64,000 nt of DNA, from NCBI RefSeq assembly GCF_024679095.1, contig NC_066520.1:9915908-9979907 (forward strand). The letters are read 5' to 3'. A program made the position numbers and the translations under genes. The first letter of the stretch is position 1, and each line of letters opens with the position of its first letter. This document shows positions 34,691 through 46,860 of this stretch, piece by piece. The notes beneath the pieces are model-generated. The model worked only from the letters and a program-made list of their open reading frames with translations. It was not told the DNA's origin and searched no databases. Origin of the DNA: Eriocheir sinensis (Eukaryota > Arthropoda > Malacostraca > Decapoda > Varunidae).

Positions 34691-35584
34691 TTCTTTCTAT
34701 ACATCAACACTTCCCCTTCAGTTCCCTTCAGTTTCCCTTTTACTATCCTCTATATTTCCTTACTTCTCTCTTTATCTTCCCTTCTCTTCCCTCTTTTTTC
34801 TTCCACTTCCCTCTCCTTTCCCTTCCTCACCTATTTCACTCATCACCTCCCTTTCCCCTTCTTCATTTTCCCCCTCTCCTTACCTCTTCCCCATCTCTTC
34901 CTTTCCTCCCTTCTGTCTTTCCCTTCCCTTCCTTTGCATGAGGTAAGAAGAAATAGAGAGAGAAGGAGAGAGAGGGAAGGGAAGGGTTGGAAATGGGAAT
35001 AGAAGATGTGGAAATGGAAACAGTAGAGGGAAAGGGAAAGAGGAAGAAAAGGTAAGGGAACGAGAATGGAAAGAGAAGAGGGGAATGGAATGGAAGAGAA
35101 AGGAAGGGGATGATGAGAAAAGAATGAAAGGGAAGGAAAAAGATGGATAAATGGGTGGAACGTGGCTATGGGGCGGACACACACACACACACACACACAC
35201 AGGGAGAGGAGATGGTTTCATTAAGAACACTTGCTAATTAGGTTATGGCCCTCCCCTCCCCCTCCCTTTCCCCTCCCCTCCCCTTCCTCTCAAAATTTTG
35301 TTTTTTGAGTCGAGAATGGGTGGCGGGACGGATGGGGAGAAGAAGGGATGAAGGAGGAGGGAAGGAAATGAAGGAGGGCAGGAAAGGGGAAGGTAGGGAA
35401 GGAGGTTCAAGGAAAGGATGGAAAAGGGGATGGGGTGGATGAAGGGGAAAGGGGACAAGGGAGGGAAGGAGGGTTCTAGGGAAGGAGGGAAGAGGGAAGG
35501 GGATGAAGGGAAGGGGGGAGGAAGGGGGAAGGGAGGGGATGAAGGAAAGGGCAAAGGGAAGGAGGGATGAAGGAGGGGTCAAGT

Positions 35585-36560
35585 CCAGTCTATTTACTTC
35601 TCTACCTTCTCCCCTTCTTCCCTCCCTCTCCCTCTCTCTCTCCCTCCCTCCTTCTTTCTCCCCTTCACTATTTTTCTCTCCTTAACTTTTTTCTTTTCCT
35701 ATCTTTCTTACTCTATTTTCATTCTTTTTCTGCTCCTTTTTTTATTCTCTTCTCCCTCCCTCCCTCCCTCCCTTCTTTCCTTCCCCTCATTTTTTTTTGT
35801 CTTTCCATTTTCTTCCTGTCATCCTTCCTTTACTTAATCCTTCTACTTTTTTTCTTCTTCATTTTCTTTTCCCTTTATTCACTTCCCCTCTCCCTCTTTC
35901 CTATTCTTCGCTCTCCCTCCCTTTATCTCTCCCTCCCTTTCTCCATTAATCCTCTTATCTCTTACCCTTTCCCTCATTTTTCTCCCTTCTTTCACACCCT
36001 TTACCTCTCCCTTCCCTTTAATCACTCCCTCTCTCCCACTTTCCTATTCCTCCCTTTCTCTCTCTCTTTCTCTTCATTTCCATAATCTCCTTCTCTATCT
36101 CCCCTTTCCTTCCATTATCCCTCCTTTCCCTCTCACCCCTTTCCACTCCTTTCCCTTTCTTTCTCTTTCCCTCCTTGCCTCCATTTCTCAATCCCTCTCC
36201 CTCTTTATCTCCCCTTTCCTTCCATTATCTTCCTTATACTCTACATTCCCTCCTTTCTCTCTCACACCTTTCCACTCCTTTCCCTTCCTCTCTTTCCCTC
36301 CTTTTCTTCATTTCTCCATCCTTCTCCCTCTGTGTCTCCTCTTCCTTTCTCTTCCTTATCCATCCCCCTCCCTCTCCATCCTCCCCTTCCCCTCTTTTAC
36401 TTCCGTTCCTGTAATTTAATTCTTTCCTCTTCCTCCCAGCATCCACCCCCCTTCCCTCTCCTCCTCCTCCTCCTCCTCCTCCTCCTCCTCTCCGTAATCT
36501 CTCATCTTTTTCTCTTTTATTTCCCCTTCCGCTGCCCTCTTCTCCCCCAGACCGAGGATA
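35585..36560. repeat. C/T-only block of about 1 kb
   Basis: Loose CCCTCTCC/CTTTCC repeats, with CCCTTTCCTTCCATTATC at about 36100 and 36208. It gives long Ser/Leu/Phe frames without meaning. Confidence 0.8.
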
Positions 36561-36726
36561 ATGGAGATAGAATGAGATTGTTTATTTAGGGGAGAGGAGA
36601 GGAATGGGAGGAGAAGGGGAAGGAGGGGAGGGGGGAAGGGAGGCAGTCATTGGAAGGGAAAAAAATGGAGGGATGAGAAAAATGTAAAGTGAGGCGAGGA
36701 GTCAATAAAATGAAGTAGAGGCTTCG

Positions 36727-36727
<1 letters not shown>

Positions 36728-36765
<38 letters not shown>

Positions 36766-36796
36766 TATATACACTGACGGTCATGTTTTTTTTTCC

Positions 36797-36865
<69 letters not shown>

Positions 36866-37307
36866 GAAGCTTTTTAGTTCATGTTATTTTTTCTTGTATT
36901 GGGAAAGCGCCAGCCTCCTCCTCCTCCTCCTCCTCCTCCTCCTCCTCCTCCTCTTCGCTCACACCTCCACATAACACCATTTTACCTCCTCCTCCTCCCC
37001 CTCCTCCTCCTCCTCCACCACCTCTTTTCCCTCTCCTCCTTCCCTATATCTACAACCCCATATATTTCTCTCTTCTCTCTCTTCTCTCTCTCTCTCTCTC
37101 TCTCTCCATCCATTACCTGCTCTCTCTCCTCCCTCTTTCCCTACCTCCCTCACTTCGTCCCCAATAACCCTCTCACGGTTTCTTACCTCCTCCTCCTCCT
37201 CCTCCTCCTCCCCCTCCCAACCTTCCATCCCTTCTCCCCTTCATTTCCTCACTTGCAAAACACTTCCCCACGTTCCATTCCTCTCTGTGTCAGCCTTTCT
37301 CCTAGCC

Positions 37308-37393
<86 letters not shown>

Positions 37394-37417
37394 CAACCTT
37401 TAGTAGGGCTTACAAAC

Positions 37418-37453
<36 letters not shown>

Positions 37454-37491
37454 CAACCTTTAGTAGGGCTTACAAACATTACACACACACA

Positions 37492-37538
<47 letters not shown>

Positions 37539-37615
37539 GACCTTTTGATATACTGCTTACAATTTCCTGCGATTGTTGTTTGTGTGAGCTTCTGAGAGAG
37601 AGAGAGAGAGAGAGA

Positions 37616-37672
<57 letters not shown>
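36728..37672. repeat. (CA)n, (CT)n, (CCT)n, (CA)n, (GA)n run
   Basis: (CA)n 36728-36763, (CT)n 36800-36862, (CCT)n 36915-36952, (CT)n 37083-37106, (CA)n 37306-37388 and 37484-37535, (GA)n 37592-37672. Confidence 0.93.
37386..37482. repeat. 60-bp direct duplication inside (CA)n
   Basis: ACTAGTACAACCTTTAGTAG and the following GGCTTACAAACATT occur twice, at 37388 and 37448, exactly 60 bp apart, separated and flanked by (CA)n. Confidence 0.85.
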
Positions 37673-37677
<5 letters not shown>

Positions 37678-37794
37678 GCTGTGGTGGCCTGCAGTAAGTA
37701 GATTCTCAGCATAAAAATGTTTATAAAACCGTTTTTAATTGAAAGTTTTCTAATAATGCTGAAGGAAAATGAATGTTGTTATGCTTAACGACAG

Positions 37795-38245
37795 GAGGAG
37801 GAGGAGGAGGAGGAGGAGGAGGAGGTGAGGTGATGTGAAAAAGTGGAGGAGGAGGAATATGAGAAAAGGAGATGAGATTAACTGGAAGGTGGAAAAGGAG
37901 GAGAAATAGGAGAGAGAGGAGGAGGTGGAGGTGAAGTAGGAATAGGAGAGGGAGATGATGTGAGGTGGAGAGATATGATATTAGGTGGAAATGGAGGTGG
38001 AGGAGGAATAGGAGAGAGAAGAGATAAGATGATGATGATGATGAGGAGGAAGAATAGGAGAGAGAGATGAGATTAGGGGGTTAATGGAGATGGAGGAGGA
38101 GGAGGAATAGGAGAGAGAAGAGATGAATTTAGGAGGAGGAGGAGGAGGAGGAGGAGGAATAAGGAGAGTTGATTTGAGGGAAGCAGGTGGAGGGAGGGAA
38201 TCAAGGGCCCCATCATTGAGGGCTGTGGTGCGTGAGGGAGGGCCC

Positions 38246-38331
<86 letters not shown>

Positions 38332-38401
38332 TAATAATATACTGCTTATTCATTTATTACAAGAATGTGAATAATACCAGAGATTACCACCATGACAAAC
38401 T

Positions 38402-38440
<39 letters not shown>

Positions 38441-38490
38441 AACTACTGCTACTACTATTACTACTACTACTACTACTACTGCTACTACCA
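37795..38490. repeat. (GGA)n, (GA)n and (ACT)n
   Basis: Purine block 37795-38245 with (GGA)n, (GA)n 38249-38329, (ACT)n 38401-38489. Confidence 0.92.
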
Positions 38491-38900
38491 CTTCTCCGCT
38501 ACTACAGGAAATAATAACAGATTAATAACGCCATCTCCGGGGAAGGCGGCAGATATATCCCTCCTTAATACCCTCCCTCCTTCCCTCCCTTCCTCCCTCT
38601 CTCCCTCCCTACCTGCCTTACCTGACACATCTGATACTCGTTACCTGGAGCCACACACACACCTGCTGGATTACAATGTGGCGTCCTCATTTGCAGAGCA
38701 GGTGTGGGCGTGTGATTATGTGTATGTGTGGGTGTGGGTGCGGGTTGTTGTGGGTGTGTTGGGTGTGGGTGTGCGTGTTGTTGTTGTTGTTATTATTTCT
38801 TCACGTTAGGCTCAAATACAGAAGCATAGAGCATAAGACAACCAATATACACGTTCATGCTCTTTAAGTTCACACGCTGATGCTCACGCTGATTGTTTTT

Positions 38901-38906
<6 letters not shown>

Positions 38907-38953
<47 letters not shown>
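38907..38953. repeat. (GT)n
   Basis: About 23 GT units; upstream GGGTGTGGGTGTG-rich sequence from 38700. Confidence 0.95.
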
Positions 38954-38956
<3 letters not shown>

Positions 38957-39038
38957 GGTTCATGTGTAACGATATAGCACACTTGAAACTCATAAACATT
39001 TTCTTAAACAAGGGAAACACCGTGCAGGGATAACAAAC

Positions 39039-39398
<360 letters not shown>

Positions 39399-40151
39399 GA
39401 TTCAGTCGTCAGGCCAGGTAAAAGAGATCAAAGAGACACATCGAGGCGGGCTGGCACGTTGCAGGGGGTGGGGGTGGGGGCAAGTGGAGTCAAGAAAATC
39501 ACGCCTCCTCCGCCGAGAAATGTTGGGGGCCTTGGGGGGAGGCTGGCGGGTGGACGAAAACTGGAGGTGGAGGAGACGAGTGGGAGAGGCTGTAAGAGGA
39601 AAGGCTAGAGAAACAGAAGGTGGAGGAGGAGGTGGAGGAGGCTAGCGTAAGAGGCTGAAAAGGGAGAAGGCGAAGAGAGGAGAGGCAAAGAGTGGAGGAG
39701 AAGTAGACAAAAAGTGGAGTAGAAGGAGAGAGCAAGTAAAGGACAGTTGCAAGTGGAGAAGGCTTGAAGAGGAGAGACAAAGTAGAGGAGGAGGAGGAGA
39801 AGGTTAGAGGAGGAGACAAAAAGGGGAGGAGGAGGAAAGACAGAAAGTGGAGGAGGAGGGGAGAGGGAAGAGGAGAAGGTTAGAGGAGAGACAAAAAGGG
39901 GAGGAGGAGAAAAGACAGAAAGAGGAGGGGGAGGAGAGAGGGAAGAGGAGAAGGTTAGAGGAGGAGAGACAAAAAGGGGAGGAGGAGAAAAGATAGAAAG
40001 AGGAAACATGGAAACATGGACTAGCAGGCAGCAGAAAGCCTGTTGGCTCTTTACTAGGCTGCCTGCGTTCAGTGATTCAATCAATCCGCTTGCCATAGGA
40101 GTGGCTTGCAGGGAAGGATTAAAGCACTTGTGTATCTACTCTTGGGAACGT

Positions 40152-40505
40152 TCAGTTCACTCCCGATGCAGCAAAGTGGCGATCAATGCGTTTCTTGAAG
40201 GAATTGATGGTCTCTGCGCTAACCACTTCTGCAGGACGGCTGTTCCAGTGGCGAACAACTCTACTCGAGAAATAACTCCTGCCGATGTCGGTATTGCATC
40301 GCTTTGCTTGAATTGTTTTTCCGTTGTTTCTTGTTCTCAGGTTGGTTTGTAGCGTGAAGAGTTTGGAATGATCAACGTTGCTGAGCTTGTTCAGGTACTT
40401 AAAGACTTGTATCATGTCTCCCCGCAGGCGTCTCTTTTCCAACGTGAAGAGGTTGAGTCGCTCGAGTCGCTCTTCATAGGGCTTCGTCCTCAGTGATGGT
40501 ATCAT
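40152..40505 (-). pseudogene. C-terminal part of the CR1-like ORF
   Basis: This 117-residue frame reads from the region after the RT core (PYEERLERLNLFTLEKRRLR, DMIQVFKYLNKL) to its natural stop. The RxxFSxRVVxxWNxLP pattern, here FSSRVVRHWNSRP, is a hallmark of the end of CR1-type ORF2 proteins. It joins the upstream RT fragment after a one- or two-base indel. With no RT fingers, palm motif A or endonuclease, the copy cannot move itself. Confidence 0.82.
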
Positions 40506-40968
40506 CTTCGTGGCGCGGCGCTGTACTCTCTCGGCAATTCAATGTCTTTCCTGTAATTAGGAGACCAGAATTGCACGGCGTATTCCAGGTGGGGCCTTAC
40601 CAGCGAATTGTACAAGGATAACATAACTCCCGGCGTCTTGTATTCGAAGTTCCTCGATATGAACCCAAGCATTGTATTGGCTTTCTTACAGGCGGACTTG
40701 CAGTGTTTTATTTGTTTCAAGTTACTGCTGATGGTGACCCCGAGGTCTCTTTCCTCTTGCACAACATGTAGTGGTTCGCCACCCATGTGGTATGTGTGGT
40801 TGCTGTTTCTGGATCCGATATGCATTACTTTACATTTGGCAGTGTTGAAGGACATCTGCCATTTTTCTGACCACCGAGTGATCTGGTCCAGGTCTCTCTG
40901 GATAATTTTGCAGTCTGCCGTTGTGAGGGCCTTCCCACCCACCTTTGTGTCGTCGGCAAATTTTGAAG
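40506..40968 (-). pseudogene. RT fragment of the CR1-like LINE (from FADD onward)
   Basis: The frame starts KFADDTKVGGKALTTADCKI at the truncation point and runs about 145 residues through the RT thumb to DIELPREYS, where the frame slips. The upstream residues in the same frame are minisatellite translation (Ser/Leu/Phe runs) and do not belong to the protein. Truncation directly at the catalytic YxDD-type motif is coincidental but useful as a boundary marker. Confidence 0.85.
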
Positions 40969-41547
40969 AGGGGAGAGGGAAGAGGAGAAGGTTAGAGAAG
41001 GAGAGACAAAAAGGGGAGGAGGAGAAAAGACAGAAAGAGGAGGAGGAGGAGAGAGGGAAGAGGAGAAGGTTAGAGAAGGAGAGAGAAAAAGGGGAGGAGG
41101 AAGAAAGACAGAGAGTGGAGGAGGAGGAGGAGGAGGAGGGGAGGAGGAGGAGAAGGTTAGAGGAGGAGAGACAAAAAGGGGAGGAGGAGGAGAGAGGAAA
41201 GAGGAGGGATGGCAAGTTAAGGATAGTCAGAAGGTGAAGAAACTGAAAGGATAGGAGAGATTGTAAGAGGAGACTCATTACAAAAAAAAATGACAAAGTG
41301 AGATAATCAGTGAAGAAGAGACAGTAGAGTATTAGACGTGAAAAAAAGAAGCAAATGGAAGAAAGACGAGAAGTGGAAAAGGGAAATGAGGGAAGGGTTT
41401 GGAGAAGACAGCAAGGGAAAGAAGAAGAAGGTGGAGGAAACAAGAGGAGAATGCAAGTGGAGGAAAGTGGAGGAGACAGAAAGGGATCTCAAGTTTCCAG
41501 AGGCGAGAAGTCACTCCGTCCCACTCTTCTTCAGACTCCTCCTCCTC

Positions 41548-41550
<3 letters not shown>

Positions 41551-41624
<74 letters not shown>

Positions 41625-41697
41625 TATAATTCCTACTTTTTTTTCCTTCCTTCCGCTTCTGAAATTACAATGGCTTTTATTTTCCTGCCAGATTAAT

Positions 41698-41744
<47 letters not shown>

Positions 41745-41824
41745 ATGGTTACAGGTGTGCCATGTGGAACAGGCGTGGTAATGGAGGTGTAGAGCGGTGA
41801 CAGGTGTGTGTGTGTGTGTGTGTA

Positions 41825-41880
<56 letters not shown>

Positions 41881-41936
41881 GCACGTATACATATTTGAAT
41901 ATAACCCAAATACAAACATCCCCGTGTGTGTGTGTG

Positions 41937-41985
<49 letters not shown>

Positions 41986-42040
41986 ATACAAGTGGTGTGC
42001 ACAGATGTTCGGCCATATGAAGGTATGTGTAAGCGAACAC

Positions 42041-42079
<39 letters not shown>

Positions 42080-42115
42080 GACAGCATATGTGAGTTCATT
42101 ATTTTGCGTTTTCTG

Positions 42116-42159
<44 letters not shown>

Positions 42160-42166
42160 CTCTCTC
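41551..42166. repeat. (CT)n, (GA)n and four (GT)n/(CT)n arrays
   Basis: (CT)n 41551-41621, (GA)n 41701-41740, (GT)n 41805-41878, 41923-41985 and 42043-42078, (CT)n 42118-42166. Confidence 0.93.
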
Positions 42167-42244
42167 TAATCACTCCTCCCTCCCTCCGGCAATCCAATAC
42201 CGCAATGATACCTTCAATTATGTGTTGCCAGCGTGTGTTTGGTT

Positions 42245-42394
42245 GTTTGAGTGTGTGTATGTGTATTCGTGTATGTATGTATGTATGTATGTGTGTGTCT
42301 TTATGTATGTGTATATGTTTGTGTATGTATGTGTGTGTGTTTTTCTTGAGTTCGGTTTTAGGCGCAAAGTTTAGTGTTTATTTATCTATTTATA

Positions 42395-42449
<55 letters not shown>

Positions 42450-42450
42450 C
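42245..42450. repeat. (TATG)n and (GA)n
   Basis: GTATGTAT units 42245-42340 and (GA)n 42400-42447. Confidence 0.9.
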
Positions 42451-42489
42451 CAACGAGCATACTAGGTCGCCCTTACCTGTCACTTCCGT

Positions 42490-43110
42490 ATTTCTTCCTC
42501 CATTTTTTTTTTTTTTACCTTTTTTCCCTCCCTTACCGTTCCTCCCTCCCTCCCTCCCTCCCTGTTACCTTTCCTCCCTGAATTCCTGCTTCTTCCCTCC
42601 GTCTCTTACCTTTCCTCCCTCCCTCCTTCCTGTTCCTTTCCTCCCTCCCTCAATTTCTTCTTCATTCTATGCCTTATTTACCTCTCCTCCCTCCCTCCCT
42701 CCTTCCCTCCCTCCCTCGTTAGCTTCCCTCCCTTCCCTTTACATCCCTCCCTCCCTCACTTACCTTTCTTCCCTCCCTTCCTCCCTTCCCTTTCCTCCCC
42801 TACGAGTGCACCTGACGAGTTCTTTTATCCATCTCCCGCCTCCCTCTCTCTCCCTCCCTCCTATCCTCCCTCTCCCTTCTCTCCCTCCTTTCCAGTAATT
42901 TCTCCTCCATCTCTCTCTCCTATTGTGCATAATCCTCCATTCCTTTCCTTCACTAAGCATCTACGACTCTTCACCTTCCCTCATATAACTCCTCCTCCCT
43001 TCCTTCTCTTCATCTCCTTCTCTCCATCTCTCTTCTCTCCTCCTTTGCTTCTTCCCCTTCCTCCCCTCCTCCCCTTCCTTCCTCTCTTCACATCATAGCA
43101 CAGTGTAATT
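42490..43110. repeat. C/T-rich CCCTCCCT block
   Basis: CTTACCTTTCCTCCCTCCCTCC recurs about every 60 bp from 42520 to 42790, then looser C/T-rich sequence. No gene seen. Confidence 0.75.
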
Positions 43111-43124
43111 ACTACTCAGAAAAC

Positions 43125-43179
43125 TCTCTCTCTCTCTCTCTCTCTCTATGCCACACCCACGCCTCTCTCTCTCTCTATC

Positions 43180-43234
<55 letters not shown>

Positions 43235-43302
43235 TAGAGTGTGTGTGTGTGGGGGGGTTGTGAGGGAGAGGGGGACTTTTTCAAGGAAGGGGTTACGAAA
43301 AT

Positions 43303-43363
<61 letters not shown>
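43125..43363. repeat. (CT)n, (GT)n and (GA)n
   Basis: (CT)n 43125-43147, (GT)n 43182-43231, (GA)n 43310-43363. Confidence 0.93.
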
Positions 43364-43367
<4 letters not shown>

Positions 43368-43475
43368 CCCGGCGGATTCGTGTAATTAATACCTGGGGGG
43401 ATGGAGTCTAGTTAGGGGTATTAAAATGTCTTGCTTGAGAGAGAAGAGAGAGGAGGAGGAAAGAAAATACCCCGC

Positions 43476-43509
<34 letters not shown>

Positions 43510-43624
43510 GGTAGATCAGCAGGTAACCCTCCCCGTAAGACCTGACACACGTTAATTAGTTTGATGTGAAGAGAGAAACAAAACTGTGAGGAGAAACTTA
43601 AATACCTATAATGGTGGTAGTGAA

Positions 43625-43821
43625 TGTAGTAGTAGTAGTAGTAGTAGTAGTAATAGTAATAGTAGTAGGGAATGAGTGTTAGAGGCATACAGGTGACACT
43701 CATTAAGCAAGGTTACGGCGGAGGTGTGGTGGGGGTGTTACCTGGCCCGCTGCAGGCTTGGGTGTGGCCCGGGTGTGGAATGGGTACGTTACCTTTAGCG
43801 GCCTGGCAGGTGTGGGAAACG

Positions 43822-43918
<97 letters not shown>

Positions 43919-44024
43919 GGGTAAAGGGAATGGAAGGGAAGGGTGAGTGGTGGTGGTGGTGGTGGTGATGATGAGAGCGGTGAAGCTGAATGGAGGGGGT
44001 GTGAAGTGGCTCTTGTAGGCTTCG

Positions 44025-44077
<53 letters not shown>

Positions 44078-44136
44078 GTGGTAAAACAACGTGACCAACT
44101 TGAATAAAACTTTTTAGTAAGATGTACTTCCTAATC

Positions 44137-44200
<64 letters not shown>

Positions 44201-44355
44201 ATAGAAGAAAAAATATTAGGAAGAAAGAAACAAAGAAAGAAGGAAAGAATTAATGAATGAAAGAAGAAAATTAGGAAGAAAGAAACAAAGAAAGAAGGAA
44301 AAAGTGAATGAATGAAAGAAAATATAGGAAGAAAGTAAGAATCAAAGTGACATGC

Positions 44356-44391
<36 letters not shown>

Positions 44392-44392
44392 G
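43625..44392. repeat. (AGT)n, (GT)n-(GA)n, (GA)n, (GA)n, (GACA)n
   Basis: (AGT)n 43628-43665, compound (GT)n-(GA)n 43825-43914, (GA)n 44029-44074 and 44140-44197, duplicated GGAAGAAAGAAACAAAGAAA near 44220 and 44274, (GACA)n 44355-44392. Confidence 0.92.
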
Positions 44393-44704
44393 GGACTTGG
44401 AGCGTTACATTAACCACAAAAGGGTGATATGCATATACTCACTCACGGAGCCATGTACCACTGTGAGGATAGGCGTTGGGGGTGGGGTGGGGGGTAGGAT
44501 GTGGACGAGGAAGACGAGGGGGAGGAGGGAAAGGACGAAGAAGACCCGGCGAAGAGGGAGTCCTGGGGGGGGGGGGTGAGTGGGGCAATAACAGCGTTCG
44601 AGCAATGCCTCTTTAGGGTGCATTGTTAAGCAGTGGTCGATGCGCCTTGCACGTTTCAACCAGGTTCGTGTGTCGCCTCGGATGGGGCGACGGGGGGGGC
44701 TGAG

Positions 44705-45161
44705 GGAGGGGCTGCACATACACACACACATTCATACATACATACATACACCTACCTACCTACATACATCCCAACCTACATACATACATTCATACATACA
44801 CACCTCTCCTGGCCTCTCCTTTTGTTTGCTTTTGCAGGAGCAGCGATTAGCGTTGTTATATTGTTATTTTCTTTATTTATTGATCTTGAACTTTTTCCTT
44901 TTCCGTAAAACATATATACATACATACATTCGACGGTCATGCATTCAGATAGCCAAACACATTCACACTATAAAAAAATAATAATGATAAAGATGAAATA
45001 AAGAATAAGTGAATGAATGAATAGATAAGTATATGAATTATTCTTTGCGTCAAAACTATTCACAAATATTTAAGGAATTTAACGATTAAATTTGACAAAA
45101 TACGGGGCACATGACCTCGACTTAATACCTTAAAGGTGCAAATAGGTACTAAAAAAAACAG

Positions 45162-45238
<77 letters not shown>
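44705..45238. repeat. (ATAC)n blocks and (CA)n
   Basis: CATACATAC/CTACCTAC 44730-44800 and 44910-44930, (CA)n 45163-45238. Sequence between 44940 and 45160 is A/T-rich and unique. Confidence 0.9.
44826..44910 (+). mobile_element. Possible diverged repeat family B copy
   Basis: GGAGCAGCGATTAGCG is followed by a TTATT-rich run, a diverged TTGATCTTGAACTTTTTCC and CCGTAAAAC. This keeps the order of blocks in family B but with many changes. The poly(A) tail is replaced by (ATAC)n. Confidence 0.45.
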
Positions 45239-45240
<2 letters not shown>

Positions 45241-45529
45241 TTCACACCACCAACCGGAACACTTGTGGGATTGATATGACACATGAGGCGGAAAGGAGAG
45301 AGAGAGAGAGAGTATGTGTTTATGGGAGGTTGTTGACTGGTGTTTGGTGGTGACTCACTCCTGCCAACACTGACAACACCTAAGCAACAGTAGCAAAAAC
45401 AAAACAAAAAACAAAACAATAAAAGGCCAACCAGCTCTCTCGTGATCTTAATATGTATTCCTCATTGAGTAACCTTGCCGCTGCCTTCCTTACACGTGGC
45501 TCATCTCATAACCAGGTGAGGTAGGGCAA

Positions 45530-46210
45530 GAGAGAGCAGGTGAGAGACTAGCATAGGTAAGGTAAACTGTAGCATATGAAATGAAGTAGGGCAAGAGAGA
45601 GCTAGGCAGATGTTAAAGGCGAGCATAGGTAGGGTAAGGTAAACTGTAGCATATGAAGTGACGTAAGGCAAGGGAGAGCAGGGTAGATGTGAGAGAGGCT
45701 AGCATAGGTAAGATAAGGTAAACTGTACCATATGAAATGAAGTAGGGCAAGAGAGCGCTAGGCAGATGTTAAAGGCGAGCATAGGTAGGGTAAGGTAAAC
45801 TGTAGCATATGAAGTGACGTAAGGCAAGGGAGAGCAGGGTAGATGTGAGAGAGGCTAGCATAGGTAAGATAAGGTAAACTGTACCATATGAAATGAAGTA
45901 GGGCAAGAGAGCGCTAGGCAGATGTTAAAGGCGAGCATAGGTGAGGGTAGGTAAACTGTAGCATGAAGTGAGGTAAGGCAAGGGAGACCAGGGCAGATGT
46001 GAGAGAGGCTAGCATTGGTAAGGTAAGGTAAACTGGAGCATATAAAGTCAGGTAAGGCAAGGGAGACCAGGGCAGATGTGAGAGAGGCTAGCATATATAG
46101 GTAAGAGTGAGGTAAACTGTAGCATATGAAGTGAGGCAGGACAGAGAGAGAAGCAAGCATAGGTAAGGGAAAGGAGGACTGTAACATATAAGGTGAGGGA
46201 GGGCGAGGGA
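45530..46210. repeat. 78-bp monomer / 156-bp dimer tandem array
   Basis: AAACTGTA(G/C)CA recurs at 45564, 45641, 45720, 45797, 45876 and 45953, alternating spacings of 77 and 79. Odd and even units resemble each other best, so the true unit is a 156-bp dimer. GGTAAG and AGGTGAG are scattered through it. Confidence 0.85.
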
Positions 46211-46269
46211 GAGCAGGATAGAGGTGAGGTAGACTAGCGTAGGTGAAGCAAGGTATGTGTTAGCTCGAG

Positions 46270-46860
46270 TCTAGATTAGAAGTTTGGAAAGTTCAGGTGA
46301 GATAAGGTAGAATAACATTGGCGAGGCAGAATACAGCCTAGGTGTCATAATGATTAGAAGGCATAAGTGACCAGGTGAGATAAGACATCATAGGTGAGGC
46401 AGGGTACAGCATAGGATACATAGTGCCGGAATCATAAGGTAGGTAAAATAAAGGTCAAGTTAAGTGACCAGGTAAGATCAGGTAAGGGAAGACAACACAG
46501 GTAACATAGTGTCGGAATTTAAAGGTAGATAAGGTATAGGTGAAGTGAGGTAGTTTGTATAGGTAAAACATTAACAGGTAAAGTAGAATAACATTGGTAA
46601 GGCAGAATACAGCATAGGTTTCATAATGATTAAACCTTATAAGTGACCAGGTGAGCTCAGGTGAGATAAGACAGCATAGGTTATACAGTGCCGGAATCAT
46701 AAGGCAGGTAAAGTAAAGGTCAAGTTAAGTGACCAGGTAAAATCAGGTAAGGGAAGACAACACAGGTAACATAGTGTCGGAATTTAAAGGTAGGTAAGGT
46801 GTAGGTAAAGTGAGGTAGTCTGTATGGGTAAAACATTAAGCATTCCCCAGGGCAGGTTAT
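46270..46860. repeat. 265-bp duplication rich in AGGTAAG
   Basis: GGTCAAGTTAAGTGACCAGG at 46453 and 46718 marks a period of 265 bp over a little more than two copies. It is contiguous with the 78-bp array and probably derived from the same GGTAA-like seed. Confidence 0.75.

Larger units (their letters stand above)
40004..40968 (-). mobile_element. 5'-truncated CR1-like LINE inserted in a purine minisatellite
   Basis: On the minus strand the element begins exactly at the RT catalytic motif (KFADDTKVGGK). It continues through the RT thumb (SEKWQMSFNTAKCKVMHIGS, LGVTISS, VRPHLEYAVQFWSP) and the C-terminal region (SSRVVRHWNSRPAEVVSAET) to a stop near 40149-40151. A 3' UTR of about 140 bp ends in two tandem copies of the octamer CCATGTTT. 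This layout is typical of the CR1/L2 group of LINEs, and CR1 tails are also octamer repeats. One small indel near 40520-40540 breaks the frame; otherwise it is open. The flanks on both sides are the same GA-rich minisatellite, so the insertion split an existing array. No separable target-site duplication is visible in that purine background. Confidence 0.87.
39840..41215. repeat. GA-rich minisatellite split by the CR1-like LINE
   Basis: Units of about 70 bp contain GAGAGGGAAGAGGAGAAGGTTAGAG and GACAAAAAGGGGAGGAGGAG. They occur at 39840-40003 and again at 40969-41215, on either side of the LINE. Confidence 0.8.

Noticed and set aside
44640..44705. tRNA-like segment with GGTTCGTGTGTC
   Set aside because: No acceptor-stem pairing and no A box; the resemblance is limited to a few bases.
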